Below are positions 27,004 through 37,294 of a stretch of 57,035 nt of DNA, piece by piece. Origin of the DNA: Idiomarina zobellii (GTDB taxonomy: Bacteria; Pseudomonadota; Gammaproteobacteria; Enterobacterales; Alteromonadaceae); the NCBI RefSeq assembly GCF_900100855.1, contig NZ_FNCB01000016.1:1-57035 (forward strand), in the 5' to 3' direction. Each line of letters begins with the position of its first letter. Position 1 is the stretch's first letter. The notes beneath the pieces are model-generated. The model had not been told where the DNA came from. It ran no database searches and saw only the letters and a program-made list of their open reading frames with translations. The position numbers and the translations under genes were made by a program.

Positions 27004-28422
27004 TTACTTCAGCAGGTCTTTCGCTTCCCAATGCGGGAAGTGTTTGCGAATGAGAGCATTCAGCTCCAGTTCAAACTCGCTGTACTCGTGCTTCACTGCA
27101 TCGCTGTCACCCGAGTCCGACAACGCCTGCTCTATCATGCCCGCGCCTACGGTCATATTGGTCATGCGATCAATCACAATAAAAGCCCCGGTTTTCGGGT
27201 TGCTTTGGTAGTCGTCGAACATGACTTTTTCAGTCACACGCACATCGACCTGACCAATTTCGTTCAGCGCCAGTTCACCAGCTTTGTGCTCGTCAAAGGT
27301 ATTTACGTCAATGCGATGCTGAATATTCTCAATTTCACCGGTCGTCAGCTTACTGTTGAACTTCAGGTAGTACTCACGATGCGTTTGCATAGCGTCTTCG
27401 TTCATCCACACCAACTTGGCACGGAAACGCGACGACACATTCGGCAACTCGTCTTTTTTGACAATCATGTCGCCACGACTAATGTCGATTTCATCGTTCA
27501 GCGTCAGCGTTACCGCCGCCGGTGCTTTAATTGACTTGTGCTCACCTTCAAAGGTGACAATCGATTTAATAGTCGAAATTTTACCCGACGGTAATACCCG
27601 AACCGTGTCGCCTACCGCAATTTCACCAGAGGCAATAGTACCGGCAAAGCCGCGGAAGTCTGAGTTTGGACGGTTCACATACTGAACCGGGAAACGAAAC
27701 TCCGAGTTGTTCGCGCCGCGCTGTACTTCCATGGTTTCCAGGTACTGCATTAAGGTCGAGCCACGGAACCAGCTGAGCTTTTCACTGGTATTTACCACGT
27801 TATCGCCTTTAAGCGCCGAAATAGGCACAAAGCGAATATCAGGGATATCCAGCGAGCCAGCCATGTCCAGGTAGTCAGCTTGTATTTGCTTATAAACGTC
27901 TTGTGAATAATCGACTAAGTCCATTTTATTCACCGCAACTACCACGTGCTTAATACCCAACAGCGAGCAAATGAAGCTATGGCGGCGCGTTTGTGTTTGC
28001 ACACCTTTGCTGGCATCAATAAGAATAACCGCTACGTCACAGGTTGATGCGCCTGTAGCCATGTTACGGGTGTACTGCTCGTGGCCCGGGGTATCTGCAA
28101 TAATGAACTTACGTTTGTCAGTCGAGAAGTAGCGGTAGGCCACGTCTATGGTAATACCCTGCTCACGCTCCGACTGTAAGCCGTCAACCAATAAAGCCAG
28201 GTCAACCTCGTCGCCGGTTGTTCCCATCTTTTTACTGTCAGCAGTAATAGCCGCCAGCTGGTCTTCAAAAATCATTTTACTGTCATGCAGTAAACGTCCA
28301 ATTAGGGTGCTTTTACCGTCATCGACACTACCGCAGGTAATAAAGCGCAGCAGCTCTTTATTCTCGTGCTGTTTTAAATAAGCAAGTATGTCCTGTTCAA
28401 TTAATGGGCTGGCGTGTGACAT
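27004..28422 (-). CDS. cysN: sulfate adenylyltransferase subunit 1 (GTPase)
   Basis: The 472-residue protein is the GTPase subunit of ATP sulfurylase and drives APS formation with CysD. GTP-binding motifs are GSVDDGKST (31-39), [12 protein letters not shown] and NKMDLVDY. Domains 2 and 3 are of the EF-Tu type. It is the short form without a fused CysC; the kinase is a separate gene after the permease. Its start overlaps the cysD stop by one base (TAATG). Confidence 0.95.
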   Translation of the reverse strand: MSHASPLIEQDILAYLKQHENKELLRFITCGSVDDGKSTLIGRLLHDSKMIFEDQLAAITADSKKMGTTGDEVDLALLVDGLQSEREQGITIDVAYRYFSTDKRKFIIADTPGHEQYTRNMATGASTCDVAVILIDASKGVQTQTRRHSFICSLLGIKHVVVAVNKMDLVDYSQDVYKQIQADYLDMAGSLDIPDIRFVPISALKGDNVVNTSEKLSWFRGSTLMQYLETMEVQRGANNSEFRFPVQYVNRPNSDFRGFAGTIASGEIAVGDTVRVLPSGKISTIKSIVTFEGEHKSIKAPAAVTLTLNDEIDISRGDMIVKKDELPNVSSRFRAKLVWMNEDAMQTHREYYLKFNSKLTTGEIENIQHRIDVNTFDEHKAGELALNEIGQVDVRVTEKVMFDDYQSNPKTGAFIVIDRMTNMTVGAGMIEQALSDSGDSDAVKHEYSEFELELNALIRKHFPHWEAKDLLK

Positions 28423-29333
28423 TAAAAGTAGCCCTCCATTTTTTTCTTTTCCATGGAACCGGCACTGTCGTGGTCAATCACTCGGCCCTGACGCTCAGAT
28501 GTGGTTGTCAGCAGCATTTCCTGGATAATTTCCGGCAAGGTTGCTGCGTCAGACTCAATAGCACCGGTTAGTGGGTAACAACCCAGTGTACGGAAGCGCA
28601 CCATCTTCATTTCCGGTGTTTCTCCGTCTTCCAGCGGCATGCGGTCATCGTCCACCATAATTAAGGTGCCGTCGCGTTTAACCACTGGGCGCTCTTTCGC
28701 AAAGTACAGTTCTGGAATATCAATATTTTCTAAATAGATGTACTGCCAAATGTCCAGCTCTGTCCAATTCGACAGTGGAAAGACACGAATGCTTTCGCCT
28801 TTATTCACTTTGCCGTTAAAAATATTCCAAAGCTCAGGGCGTTGATTTTTCGGGTCCCAACGGTGGTTTTTGTCACGGAAGGAATACACACGCTCTTTTG
28901 CGCGAGACTTTTCTTCGTCTCGACGGGCGCCGCCGAAAGCAGCGTCAAACTGGTATTTATTTAACGCCTGCTTCAACGCCTGAGTTTTCATTACGTCGGT
29001 ATGCAACGCACTACCGTGGCTGAAAGGTCCAATGCCTTTTTCCACACCTTCCGCATTAATGTGCTCAAGCAATTCAAAGTCATACTTTTCTGCCATGCGG
29101 TCACGAAACTCTATCATTTCGCGGAACTTCCAAGTGGTGTTCACGTGCATTAGCGGAAACGGAATTTTACCCGGCGCAAACGCTTTACGTGCCAAATGCA
29201 GTAACACAGAAGAGTCTTTGCCCACGGAGTACAACATAACCGGGTTATCGAACTCTGCCGCTACTTCACGGAAAATATGAATAGATTCATACTCTAACGC
29301 TTTTAAGTGCGTTAACTTCTCTTCGCTGATCAT
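28422..29333 (-). CDS. cysD: sulfate adenylyltransferase subunit 2
   Basis: The 303-residue catalytic subunit of ATP sulfurylase makes APS from ATP and sulfate. The PP-loop is [13 protein letters not shown] (35-47); [15 protein letters not shown] and the C-terminal GCYPLTGA block are also typical. It lies 30 bases after ugd, a polysaccharide gene, without a terminator between them. This links sulfate activation to the polysaccharide operon. Confidence 0.95.
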   Translation of the reverse strand: MISEEKLTHLKALEYESIHIFREVAAEFDNPVMLYSVGKDSSVLLHLARKAFAPGKIPFPLMHVNTTWKFREMIEFRDRMAEKYDFELLEHINAEGVEKGIGPFSHGSALHTDVMKTQALKQALNKYQFDAAFGGARRDEEKSRAKERVYSFRDKNHRWDPKNQRPELWNIFNGKVNKGESIRVFPLSNWTELDIWQYIYLENIDIPELYFAKERPVVKRDGTLIMVDDDRMPLEDGETPEMKMVRFRTLGCYPLTGAIESDAATLPEIIQEMLLTTTSERQGRVIDHDSAGSMEKKKMEGYF

Positions 29334-29363
29334 TGGTTTTCCATCTTGTCTAAGCGTAAATGT

Positions 29364-30530
29364 TTAATCATTGCCGAATAGGTCGCGAGTATACACTTTC
29401 TCGCTAACATCCTGAAGTTCGGGCGCCATACGGTTCGAGACAATAACGTCCGCTTCAGCCTTAAAAGCCTTAAAGTCATTCACTACTCGCGAGTTATAGA
29501 ACTTATCGTTTTCTAACACAGGTTCATACACAATAACGTCAATACCCTTGGCCTTAATGCGTTTCATAACGCCTTGAATGGCCGAAGCACGGAAGTTGTC
29601 GGAACCTTGCTTCATGACTAAGCGATAAATACCCACGACCTTTGGTTTACGAGCAATAATACTGTCCGCAATAAAGTCTTTACGGGTACGGTTGGCATCG
29701 ACCACCGCACGCATCATGTTTTGAGGTACATCCTGGTAGTTGGCTAATAGCTGCTTGGTGTCTTTTGGTAAGCAATAACCGCCGTAGCCGAAACTCGGAT
29801 TATTGTAATGGTCACCAATACGCGGGTCCAAACCAACTCCCTCAATAATCTGCCGGGTATTCAAACCGTGAACTTCAGCATAAGTATCCAGCTCGTTAAA
29901 GTAAGCGACTCGCATTGCAAGGTAAGTATTAGCAAAAAGTTTAATGGCTTCAGCTTCGGTGCTGTCGGTAAAGAGTGTCGGCACGTCCTTTTTAATCGCA
30001 CCCTCTTTCAAAAGCTCGGAAAATACCTCAGCACGCTGTGATCGCTCCCCGACAATAATACGAGACGGGTACAGGTTGTCATAGAGAGCTTTACCCTCAC
30101 GCAAAAACTCCGGCGAGAAAATGATATTATCGGTCCCCATTTTCTCTTTTAACATTTCGGTATAGCCCACCGGTATGGTCGACTTTATGACCATAACCGC
30201 TTCAGGATTAATTTGCTTTACCTGAGCAATAACGGCTTCTACACTGCTGGTGTTGAAGTAATTGGTCTCCGGGTCGTAGTCTGTCGGTGTAGCTATAACA
30301 ACATAGTCCGCATTTATATAAGCTTCTTCAGCGCTCAGTGTCGCTTTAAGGTTTAAGCTCTTATTAGCTAAAAACTCACTAATCTCTTTATCTTCTATTG
30401 GCGACTGGCCAGAGTTGATTAAGTCGACTTTTTCTTTGATAAGGTCTACTGCGACAACTTCGTTTTGCTGTGCAAGTAACACCGCGTTTGATAAGCCAAC
30501 GTACCCTGTTCCGGCTACTGCTATTTTCAT
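29364..30530 (-). CDS. ugd: UDP-glucose 6-dehydrogenase
   Basis: The 388-residue enzyme oxidises UDP-glucose to UDP-glucuronate with NAD. The Rossmann motif is [15 protein letters not shown] (7-21), the catalytic Cys lies in [14 protein letters not shown], and the length equals that of E. coli Ugd (388). Glucuronic acid is a common residue in acidic, sulfated surface polysaccharides. It follows the initiating sugar transferase by 68 bases, the longest gap in the operon, which holds a hairpin. Confidence 0.93.
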   Translation of the reverse strand: MKIAVAGTGYVGLSNAVLLAQQNEVVAVDLIKEKVDLINSGQSPIEDKEISEFLANKSLNLKATLSAEEAYINADYVVIATPTDYDPETNYFNTSSVEAVIAQVKQINPEAVMVIKSTIPVGYTEMLKEKMGTDNIIFSPEFLREGKALYDNLYPSRIIVGERSQRAEVFSELLKEGAIKKDVPTLFTDSTEAEAIKLFANTYLAMRVAYFNELDTYAEVHGLNTRQIIEGVGLDPRIGDHYNNPSFGYGGYCLPKDTKQLLANYQDVPQNMMRAVVDANRTRKDFIADSIIARKPKVVGIYRLVMKQGSDNFRASAIQGVMKRIKAKGIDVIVYEPVLENDKFYNSRVVNDFKAFKAEADVIVSNRMAPELQDVSEKVYTRDLFGND

Positions 30531-30591
30531 AATATACGTATTCCCTAAAGCCGCGGTTAATTAGTTTGCCTATTCTGAGCAACAGTCCAAG

Positions 30592-30610
30592 CGAGTTCTC
30601 ACCGAACTCG
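30592..30610 (-). other. hairpin at the stop codon of the initiating sugar transferase
   Basis: Read leftward, cgagttc-ggtga-gaactcg (30610-30592) forms a perfect seven-base stem that includes the TGA of the sugar transferase gene. No T-run follows, so it is not a normal terminator. It could be a pause or RNA processing site dividing the glycan genes from the ugd-cysDN-permease-cysC part. Confidence 0.4.
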
Positions 30611-31147
30611 ATCGCCAGAACCTTTACCAGTCACTGTCATTAAAATGTAATGGAAGTAACTTCTAAGGTTTAAGGTTTTAATCATCTTTGCATCAGTTTC
30701 CGCCAACAGCTCTGGTGTCGACATATCTATTTCATTGATTTGAGCCAGTCCAGTTATGCCTGGGCGAACATCAAAAACCCCTTTTACTTCGCGCGCAGCG
30801 GTTAACTCTTCCTGATTAAATAGGCCAGGCCTAGGGCCTACCAAACTCATTTCTCCCTTCAAAACATTCCAAAGCTGTGGCAGTTCATCTAACTTCGTTT
30901 TACGAAGAAAACGTCCAAATTTTGTAATTGACGAAGCACTTGCCAAATGGCTAGCAACTGAAGCGGTATTTTTCTTCATTGTTCTAAACTTAACTAAAAT
31001 AAAAGGTTTTTTATTCTTTCCTACACGCTCCTGTCGAAAAATAGGAGAGCCAGTGTCAAAAAAGCCAATTAACGCGAGCAAAACTAATATAGGGGATGCA
31101 ACAAGCAACCCTACTAATGAAAAGCAAAAATCCAATAATCTAATCAA
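30599..31147 (-). CDS. initiating sugar-phosphate transferase (PglC/WcaJ-type, short form)
   Basis: The 182-residue protein is a monotopic phosphoglycosyl transferase: one N-terminal membrane segment (about 5-27), then FRQERVGKNKKPFILVKFRTM (catalytic Glu region), RKTKLDELPQLWNVLKGEMSLVGPRPGL. Length matches the minimal PglC-like form. It would transfer a sugar 1-phosphate to undecaprenyl phosphate and so start the repeat unit. It overlaps the SDR gene upstream by eight bases. The likely donor is UDP-QuiNAc or a related 6-deoxy sugar, because a WbpM-type dehydratase and a partner SDR are present. Confidence 0.88.
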   Translation of the reverse strand: MIRLLDFCFSLVGLLVASPILVLLALIGFFDTGSPIFRQERVGKNKKPFILVKFRTMKKNTASVASHLASASSITKFGRFLRKTKLDELPQLWNVLKGEMSLVGPRPGLFNQEELTAAREVKGVFDVRPGITGLAQINEIDMSTPELLAETDAKMIKTLNLRSYFHYILMTVTGKGSGDRVR

Positions 31148-32096
31148 CTCTTTTCTCCGTTATGAAGCAACGACGTAGACCTTGCTCTACTGAGATAGGT
31201 GGAAGCCACCCCATTAACTTTGTTGCTTTTGACATATCAACTCTTAAATCTCCAAGCAATTGCTCTGCTATTACCTGCTTTCCTGATAGCTTTGCCAAAA
31301 TAGTCAAAAAGCGTTTATGAACAGGTAGTAGCCGAACTGGCTTACCCATAGCTTTCCCAACTTCCCGAAGCAATTGTGTTGTGGATATATCTTTGTTATC
31401 GCTAACCAAAAATAGCTCATTCCCCGCTCGAGGATGGCTAATTGTCGCTAGAATAAAATCCACAAGATTATCAACACTGATAAACGCTCTTTTGTTATCT
31501 ACAGCTCCTAAAGGAAGGGGGATACCTTTTCTAACAAAGTTTACTAAAGTAGCAAAATTACCTGGAGCATTCTGACCATAGATCATTGGTGGACGTATAA
31601 TGGTAACTTCCATATCAGTTGTTTCTGCAATTTCCCATAAAGCTTGTTCAGCCTCATATTTTGAACGAGTATACTCGTTAACAGGACACGGTTCGTCTTG
31701 TTCAGTAAAAGGGCTTCCCGATGTCGCTCCATTAACACCTATTGAGCTAATAAAAATAAACCTTTTAACACCAGCTTTAGCTGATTGCACCGCTAAGTTT
31801 TTAGTTCCATGAAAGTTTATGTTTCTATAGCTTTCCAGAGCTTCACTACCTACTTTATTCTTTTTGTGGGCGACTCCTGCCACATGAATTACCACGTCCT
31901 TGTTAGCGAGAGCCTCTGTCCAATCCTGTATGCCGTCAACTGAACCTTTAAAAGTGTTTTCAATTATTTTTTGCGGCTTTTCGCGTCTTATGACACCGGT
32001 AACCTTATAGTCAGTCTCCTCTATTGCCTGGAGTATGTTGTAACCTAAAAAACCATTTGCTCCGGTCAACAAAATATTCAAGTCATTAGTCCTCAT
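31140..32096 (-). CDS. NAD-dependent epimerase/reductase of nucleotide sugars (WbpV/Gne-like SDR)
   Basis: The 318-residue short-chain dehydrogenase has GANGFLGYN (13-21) as dinucleotide site, SSIGVN and the catalytic YTRSKYEAE. It pairs with the initiating transferase, as in Pseudomonas wbpV-wbpL and similar clusters. A 4-ketoreductase making UDP-QuiNAc or UDP-FucNAc from the WbpM-type product (15711-17642) is my best guess; a UDP-hexose 4-epimerase is the alternative. It overlaps the glycosyltransferase upstream by 11 bases. Confidence 0.8.
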   Translation of the reverse strand: MRTNDLNILLTGANGFLGYNILQAIEETDYKVTGVIRREKPQKIIENTFKGSVDGIQDWTEALANKDVVIHVAGVAHKKNKVGSEALESYRNINFHGTKNLAVQSAKAGVKRFIFISSIGVNGATSGSPFTEQDEPCPVNEYTRSKYEAEQALWEIAETTDMEVTIIRPPMIYGQNAPGNFATLVNFVRKGIPLPLGAVDNKRAFISVDNLVDFILATISHPRAGNELFLVSDNKDISTTQLLREVGKAMGKPVRLLPVHKRFLTILAKLSGKQVIAEQLLGDLRVDMSKATKLMGWLPPISVEQGLRRCFITEKRVD

Positions 32097-33216
32097 TAAA
32101 GACCATACGATAGAAGCTATTTACCCCATCTTCTCGGATATATTTTTTTTTGATTATCTCTCTGTTATAAAAATTAAGCTGCGACCGTTCGGTACCTTCC
32201 ACAAGTTGTTTAATGGTCGCAACCAATACAGAAGGTTGGTTAGGGGGAATAATTTCGACGTCCTGAAATTCGGATAAAACTGATATTGCTTGCCCTTCAC
32301 CTCCGTAAACAACACGCTTACCCGTAGCCAAATATTCGTATAATTTAGACGGAACCGCCCCGGCAAACTCAGGTGTAAGTTGGGCCCATAAAACATCCGA
32401 TTTTTGATAGAACTTAGGAATCTCAGACCAGTCCACACGTCCTTTTAAAAAAACATTAGCAATGCCTTTTGCTTCTTCTTGAATCCTATCAAATTCCGAG
32501 CCTTTTCCGACAACTACAAAGTCAACCTCTGGACACTCTTTTGCTGCTTCAATAAACGTTCTCAAATTCTGCGCAACACCGACATTGCCAATATATAGAA
32601 CTTGCTTTCTCTCGCATTCGTTAGCATCTGACGCCTCCGTAACGGCCTGTACTTGAGCAAACTGCTTCAAAGATATTCCATTTGGGCAAAGCACCACTTT
32701 GTTTAAATCCACACCCATTTCTTCTATTAAATATTTTTTCTCCGCGTTATTCGTAACGGAAATGTAATCGAAAAAAACAAGCCTTCTTTTCGCAAAGTAT
32801 CTGAAAACCTTTTTTATAAAGCGACTGAAAAATGACTTATCGCTTAAGTATTCCCATGTAATATCGCGTACATCAAGAAGAGAGACTTTGGCAATTGAGG
32901 GGTTAAATAGAAACAGCAAAAACATGGAGGGGATAGTTATACAAATACACTCGGTACCATGCGGAGTGCTTTTTAAAACTTTTCTTGCTAACCTTAGCTC
33001 TTTCCATGCTCTTATAAAAAAGTTTCCTTTATTCGCTTGTTCAGCGTCAAGAGCTTTATGCCTAAACCTCTCTATTTCACCGTAACTTCCGCCTTTAGGG
33101 TTAACAAGAGTTACCGAAGCATTTCGTTCCAAAGCCAAATTTATAAATGGGGTTATTCTGTTTCTTAAGACAGGTTCGTTTAAAGAGTAAGTAGAGAGAA
33201 ATGTGATTTTTTTCAT
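32086..33216 (-). CDS. glycosyltransferase (GT4-like)
   Basis: The 376-residue cytoplasmic enzyme has two Rossmann-like halves: an N-terminal acceptor half (MKKITFLSTYSLNEPVLRNR) and a C-terminal donor half with VLYIGNVGVAQNLRTFIEAA, FLKGRVDWSEIPKFYQKSDVLW and VPSKLYEYLATGKRVVYGG, where the Glu of the EX7E-like motif lies. I prefer the ATG at 33216; a GTG at 33240 would add eight residues. Donor and linkage cannot be read from the sequence. Confidence 0.8.
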   Translation of the reverse strand: MKKITFLSTYSLNEPVLRNRITPFINLALERNASVTLVNPKGGSYGEIERFRHKALDAEQANKGNFFIRAWKELRLARKVLKSTPHGTECICITIPSMFLLFLFNPSIAKVSLLDVRDITWEYLSDKSFFSRFIKKVFRYFAKRRLVFFDYISVTNNAEKKYLIEEMGVDLNKVVLCPNGISLKQFAQVQAVTEASDANECERKQVLYIGNVGVAQNLRTFIEAAKECPEVDFVVVGKGSEFDRIQEEAKGIANVFLKGRVDWSEIPKFYQKSDVLWAQLTPEFAGAVPSKLYEYLATGKRVVYGGEGQAISVLSEFQDVEIIPPNQPSVLVATIKQLVEGTERSQLNFYNREIIKKKYIREDGVNSFYRMVFNED

Positions 33217-33243
33217 ATTCAACAGGCTACAATATTCCACTGT

Positions 33244-34893
33244 TTAGAATTCAAGTCGGGTTGTTAATGTAGAACCATCAATAGAAACTTGAATCACCTT
33301 ATTTGTAACCGACTCGCCAAAACTTGGGTGCCATGTTCCCTTAGTAACTTTAACCGCTTTTGCTCCATCAAATGAAAGCGAAAGCCTTTCACCATTTGCA
33401 GTTATTAGTGAAAAACAGCGACTACTGTTCTCTTTAAGTATCACTTCAGGGTGTAGATGCCATAGCGCAACCGCCGTTTCAAAACGACCAGTAATATTAT
33501 CTTCAATAGTTAGAGAGGAGCTTTTTGCGAGCCACATCCTTTTGTGAATTACACCTTTTCTAAATTTTTTATAACCATCATGGCTTCCCTGTAATTGAAT
33601 TACTCCACCTTGCTTCTCAAAAGAGACACCAAAAGGCTTGGCTCGCTGCCCCACTCTGAAACCTGACCAAACTTCCGTAGAATTCTCATCATCAACTACT
33701 ACTGTATTGTGAGCTTTAGTTGAACGCTGGCGGTGCCTTTCCTCGTCATCTCCGTACTGAGAAATGCCTGAATTTACCAGAACTCTATGTCCATAAAAAC
33801 TAAATTCACAGCTTAACGTGTCCGCGTGCGCATGGCCTGGCTGATAATCCGGACCTATGTGAGCCACATCAGCTAAAAGACAATGCCCTTCATTCCACTG
33901 AATGACTCCATAACCACTGCTTTCAAGTAATTTGCCATCAATATCATAGGGCTTTATCTCACTATTGTGAGTGGATATACCCAGTATTGAGGAATAGCGA
34001 TTTAAATCTTCTAAGGTTGGAGCAATACCCAGAGTAGCATCATTAAAAAATGCAATATCACCATCGGGATGACACATGCTAGCAAGCCACTCACCCCCCT
34101 TTGAAAATACCTCTTTCCACACCCTCTTGTGTTTACTAAGCTCCGGCAGCTCTGAAGTGCGTTCTAAAGTAAGCAAATCTGCCAAATCCCACAAAAGGAT
34201 TGCTTGGTACATAGTCGAGCGCTCAAAGTGCCCCCCATCATCTAAAAACTGCTCCTTTATTTCCCTTTCTAACAGGTTAAGGCCCATATTGAGCCAAGAC
34301 TCCCCTTGCTTTCCCCCAAAAAAGGAACCAATAAACACAAGAGCTTTTGCATTTGCAAATAAGTGGTTGGCAAGAATATGGTATTCCAGTTGCTGCTCTA
34401 ATGCTTTCCCTTGTTGAGCAAGGGATGCAAGCCACTCTTTTTTTATCCTGTCAGTCGGCAGCCTAAGGAAGTATTTAACCCAATTCACAATACGGAGTGA
34501 TAAGCAATAAGGCTCCCAGCCATTGCCGTGCAAAGGAGGATTACCCTCTATCCACTCATCAATAATTTTTGAGCAAAGGTCTACACGGTCGCCCTCATGC
34601 TTTGCATTTAGATCATCATGATAATGTAAATTGTAGAGCCATAATTTGGGAAGTAAGTCGTCATTCCAGTCACCTTTCAATTGAGCCGTTTGCCCTAAAA
34701 AGGTGAATATTCTCGCATCATTTGTCATCGGCTCTAAATAATAATGACCCGACCAACTTTTTATACTTCCACGTAACGTTAACTGACCAGTACTTTGTAA
34801 TTGTGGCTTTCTTAAACGATAGTAGAACTGATAGAAAATCTGGCTCAGTTTCAGGTACTTTAGCGTGTGAAAAAGCAACACTAACTTCTTCAT
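33244..34893 (-). CDS. heparinase II/III-like (alginate lyase-fold) protein
   Basis: The 549-residue protein has an alpha/alpha toroid N-terminal half ([49 protein letters not shown]) and a beta-sheet C-terminal half with [29 protein letters not shown], the Heparinase II/III signature. There is no signal peptide, so it would be cytoplasmic or peripheral. Proteins of this type lie in many O-antigen and capsule clusters, where they may edit, epimerise or degrade uronic-acid-containing chains. It overlaps wecB by four bases. Confidence 0.8.
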   Translation of the reverse strand: MKKLVLLFHTLKYLKLSQIFYQFYYRLRKPQLQSTGQLTLRGSIKSWSGHYYLEPMTNDARIFTFLGQTAQLKGDWNDDLLPKLWLYNLHYHDDLNAKHEGDRVDLCSKIIDEWIEGNPPLHGNGWEPYCLSLRIVNWVKYFLRLPTDRIKKEWLASLAQQGKALEQQLEYHILANHLFANAKALVFIGSFFGGKQGESWLNMGLNLLEREIKEQFLDDGGHFERSTMYQAILLWDLADLLTLERTSELPELSKHKRVWKEVFSKGGEWLASMCHPDGDIAFFNDATLGIAPTLEDLNRYSSILGISTHNSEIKPYDIDGKLLESSGYGVIQWNEGHCLLADVAHIGPDYQPGHAHADTLSCEFSFYGHRVLVNSGISQYGDDEERHRQRSTKAHNTVVVDDENSTEVWSGFRVGQRAKPFGVSFEKQGGVIQLQGSHDGYKKFRKGVIHKRMWLAKSSSLTIEDNITGRFETAVALWHLHPEVILKENSSRCFSLITANGERLSLSFDGAKAVKVTKGTWHPSFGESVTNKVIQVSIDGSTLTTRLEF

Positions 34894-36023
34894 TGTTTTT
34901 TAAGAAACTCAGCAATTCTCTTACACGCTTTACCATCTCCATAAGGGTTATGAGCCCGAGACATGCTTTTATAGATTTCATTATTCGTAAGCAACTCAGA
35001 AACCTCATCGAAAATCCGCCCAGCACTTGTACCTACAAGTTTCACGGTTCCGGCCTCTACCGCTTCTGGCCTTTCCGTCGTGTCTCGCATAACAAGAACC
35101 GGCTTACCCAAGCCTGGCGCTTCCTCTTGTACTCCTCCACTATCCGTAAGCACTAAAAGGCAATTTTGCATAAGGTAAACAAACGGTTCATAACCCAAAG
35201 GTTTAATCAGGTGAACATTTTTTAATCCCGCTAGTAACCTTTTTACCGGTTCCTGAACATTTGGGTTCAAATGCACTGGGTATACGAAATTTACATTAGG
35301 ATAACTCGTGGCTAGCTGTTTCAAGGCCATACAAATACCCTCAAAACCCTGACCAAAATTCTCACGCCGATGTCCCGTAATTAGCACATAAGGGGAGTTA
35401 GCTAAATTAATTGATAAACCCGCTTCTTCAAGCTTCTCTCCAATGAGTTTTTTCAGCTCAGGCGAGCCACTAATTTTGTCCGATACCCACTGAAGCGCAT
35501 CAATTACAGTATTACCAGTTACTAATATGCTACTTTCAGCAACTTTTTCAGCAACGAGATCTTTACGATTTCTCTCGGTCGGCGCGAAGTGCCACTTAGC
35601 TAAACGCCCAGTGAGCTGTCGATTTGCCTCTTCAGGCCATGGCGAGTGCAGGTCATGAGTTCTTAAGCCTGCTTCTACATGACCAACAGCAACTTTTTTG
35701 TAAAATGCAGCCAGAGATGCAGCAAATGTGGTCGCGGTATCTCCGTGCACCAAGACTAAATCAGGTTCTACTTTATCAATCACATCTCGCATGCCTAAAA
35801 GGACTCGAGAGGTGATATCAAATAAGTCCTGACCACCTTTCATAATATCTAGATCATAATCTGGCTCTATATCAAATAAGTTAAGCACCTGATCTAGCAT
35901 TTCTCTGTGTTGCGCTGTAACAGCTACGCTAACCTTAAAGTCTGACCGGTTTTCTAACTCTTTAACAAGCGGAGCCATTTTTATAGCTTCAGGACGAGTA
36001 CCAAACGCTAATAATACTTTCAT
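34890..36023 (-). CDS. wecB: UDP-N-acetylglucosamine 2-epimerase
   Basis: The 377-residue non-hydrolysing epimerase converts UDP-GlcNAc to UDP-ManNAc. Motifs are [13 protein letters not shown] (6-18), [21 protein letters not shown] and [28 protein letters not shown]. Length equals that of WecB (376). WecC follows just upstream in the operon (25 bases), so the two make UDP-ManNAcA. Confidence 0.95.
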   Translation of the reverse strand: MKVLLAFGTRPEAIKMAPLVKELENRSDFKVSVAVTAQHREMLDQVLNLFDIEPDYDLDIMKGGQDLFDITSRVLLGMRDVIDKVEPDLVLVHGDTATTFAASLAAFYKKVAVGHVEAGLRTHDLHSPWPEEANRQLTGRLAKWHFAPTERNRKDLVAEKVAESSILVTGNTVIDALQWVSDKISGSPELKKLIGEKLEEAGLSINLANSPYVLITGHRRENFGQGFEGICMALKQLATSYPNVNFVYPVHLNPNVQEPVKRLLAGLKNVHLIKPLGYEPFVYLMQNCLLVLTDSGGVQEEAPGLGKPVLVMRDTTERPEAVEAGTVKLVGTSAGRIFDEVSELLTNNEIYKSMSRAHNPYGDGKACKRIAEFLKKQ

Positions 36024-36048
36024 TTAACAACCTTGATTGCGTTAATAC

Positions 36049-37257
36049 TTACTTTTGCTTAACAGTAACGCCGCAAAAATCCAAAACCTTTCCTTTAGTG
36101 GTTAAATCACTAAATTCTTTATGAGCAACAAGGTAAATAACAATATCAGCGGTATCTGAAGCATCTATAAAATCATGCAGTCTAATACTCTTGTGCTCTT
36201 TCAAGTTAGGCTCAACAGCCAATACATCAATATTTTCAGCTACAAGAGCTTGAAAAACTTCTAATGCAGGAGACTCTCGCAAATCATCTATATTAGGCTT
36301 AAATGCAAGTCCCATACAGGCGACAGTAGGTTTCTTATCAAAGCTCTTTTCAAAATGCTGCACCTCAGAAAGAACTCTCGCAGTCACCCACTCAGTCTTA
36401 TAGTCATTAATTTCTCGAGCTGCTCTAATGATGCGCGCATCTTCACCTCCCGCATCAACAATAAACCAAGGGTCAACAGCAATACAGTGCCCGCCCACTC
36501 CTGTTCCGGGTTGTAAAATATTAACTCGTGGATGGCGGTTTGCTAAACGTATTAGCTCCCACACATCAATTTTAAATTTATCGCACAAAATCGAAAGCTC
36601 GTTAGCGAAGGCTATATTTACGTCACGGAAACTATTTTCCGTCAACTTAGCCATTTCAGCGGTTCGAGCATCCGTAACCAAGACTTCACCAGATACGAAT
36701 GTTCGGTAAAAGTTTGCCACTATCTCCCCAGCCTCTGGGTCTACTCCGCCAACAATTCGGTCATTTTCAACAAGTTCCCGCATTATGTGACCAGGTAAAA
36801 CTCTCTCAGGACAGTGGGCTATATGGACTTGAGAGATATCTACACCACTTTCTTCAAGAATTTTAGCAACTTTCTCAGTCGTTCCAACCGGCGAAGTCGA
36901 CTCAAGAATGACTACATTGCCAGGACGAACCACATCAGCAATAGACTTAGCCGCCTCTAAAACATAATCAATGTTAGGTACAAAACCGTCATGGAAAGGG
37001 GTTGGCACAGCAAGAATAAAAATATCTGAGGTTTCAGGCTGTAAGCCAGCCTTTAAATGCCCAGAATTTACTGCTGAGCGCACGAAAGCATCCAATTCTG
37101 GTTCAACAATATGAATCTCACCGCGATTTATTGTATCGACGACATGGCTAGATACATCAACTCCCTGGACTTGGTAGCCCTTGTTTGCAAGCAAGGCTGC
37201 CGATGGAAGACCAATATAACCCAAGCCCAAAATACAAATTTTCGAATTAGAAAACAT
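36049..37257 (-). CDS. wecC: UDP-N-acetyl-D-mannosamine dehydrogenase
   Basis: The 402-residue enzyme oxidises UDP-ManNAc to UDP-ManNAcA. The NAD site is GLGYIGLPSAALLA (11-24), and the active-site Cys lies in PGTGVGGHCIAVDPWFIV. It is distinct from Ugd in the same operon (different family, WecC/WbpA type). Its product is an acidic sugar of enterobacterial common antigen-like repeats. Confidence 0.94.
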   Translation of the reverse strand: MFSNSKICILGLGYIGLPSAALLANKGYQVQGVDVSSHVVDTINRGEIHIVEPELDAFVRSAVNSGHLKAGLQPETSDIFILAVPTPFHDGFVPNIDYVLEAAKSIADVVRPGNVVILESTSPVGTTEKVAKILEESGVDISQVHIAHCPERVLPGHIMRELVENDRIVGGVDPEAGEIVANFYRTFVSGEVLVTDARTAEMAKLTENSFRDVNIAFANELSILCDKFKIDVWELIRLANRHPRVNILQPGTGVGGHCIAVDPWFIVDAGGEDARIIRAAREINDYKTEWVTARVLSEVQHFEKSFDKKPTVACMGLAFKPNIDDLRESPALEVFQALVAENIDVLAVEPNLKEHKSIRLHDFIDASDTADIVIYLVAHKEFSDLTTKGKVLDFCGVTVKQK

Positions 37258-37294
37258 AAAAACCTTTGATTTAAGTTAGGATAGAACAGGATGC

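Noticed and set aside
27031-27534. 167-residue plus-strand open frame
   Set aside because: Antisense to cysN, whose protein motifs are unambiguous; no independent evidence of coding.
24627-29333. cysDNC simply as an assimilatory operon unrelated to the glycan genes
   Set aside because: Possible, but there are no cysH, cysI or cysJ genes nearby, a permease is inserted, and the genes follow ugd without terminator and share direction with two sulfotransferase genes.
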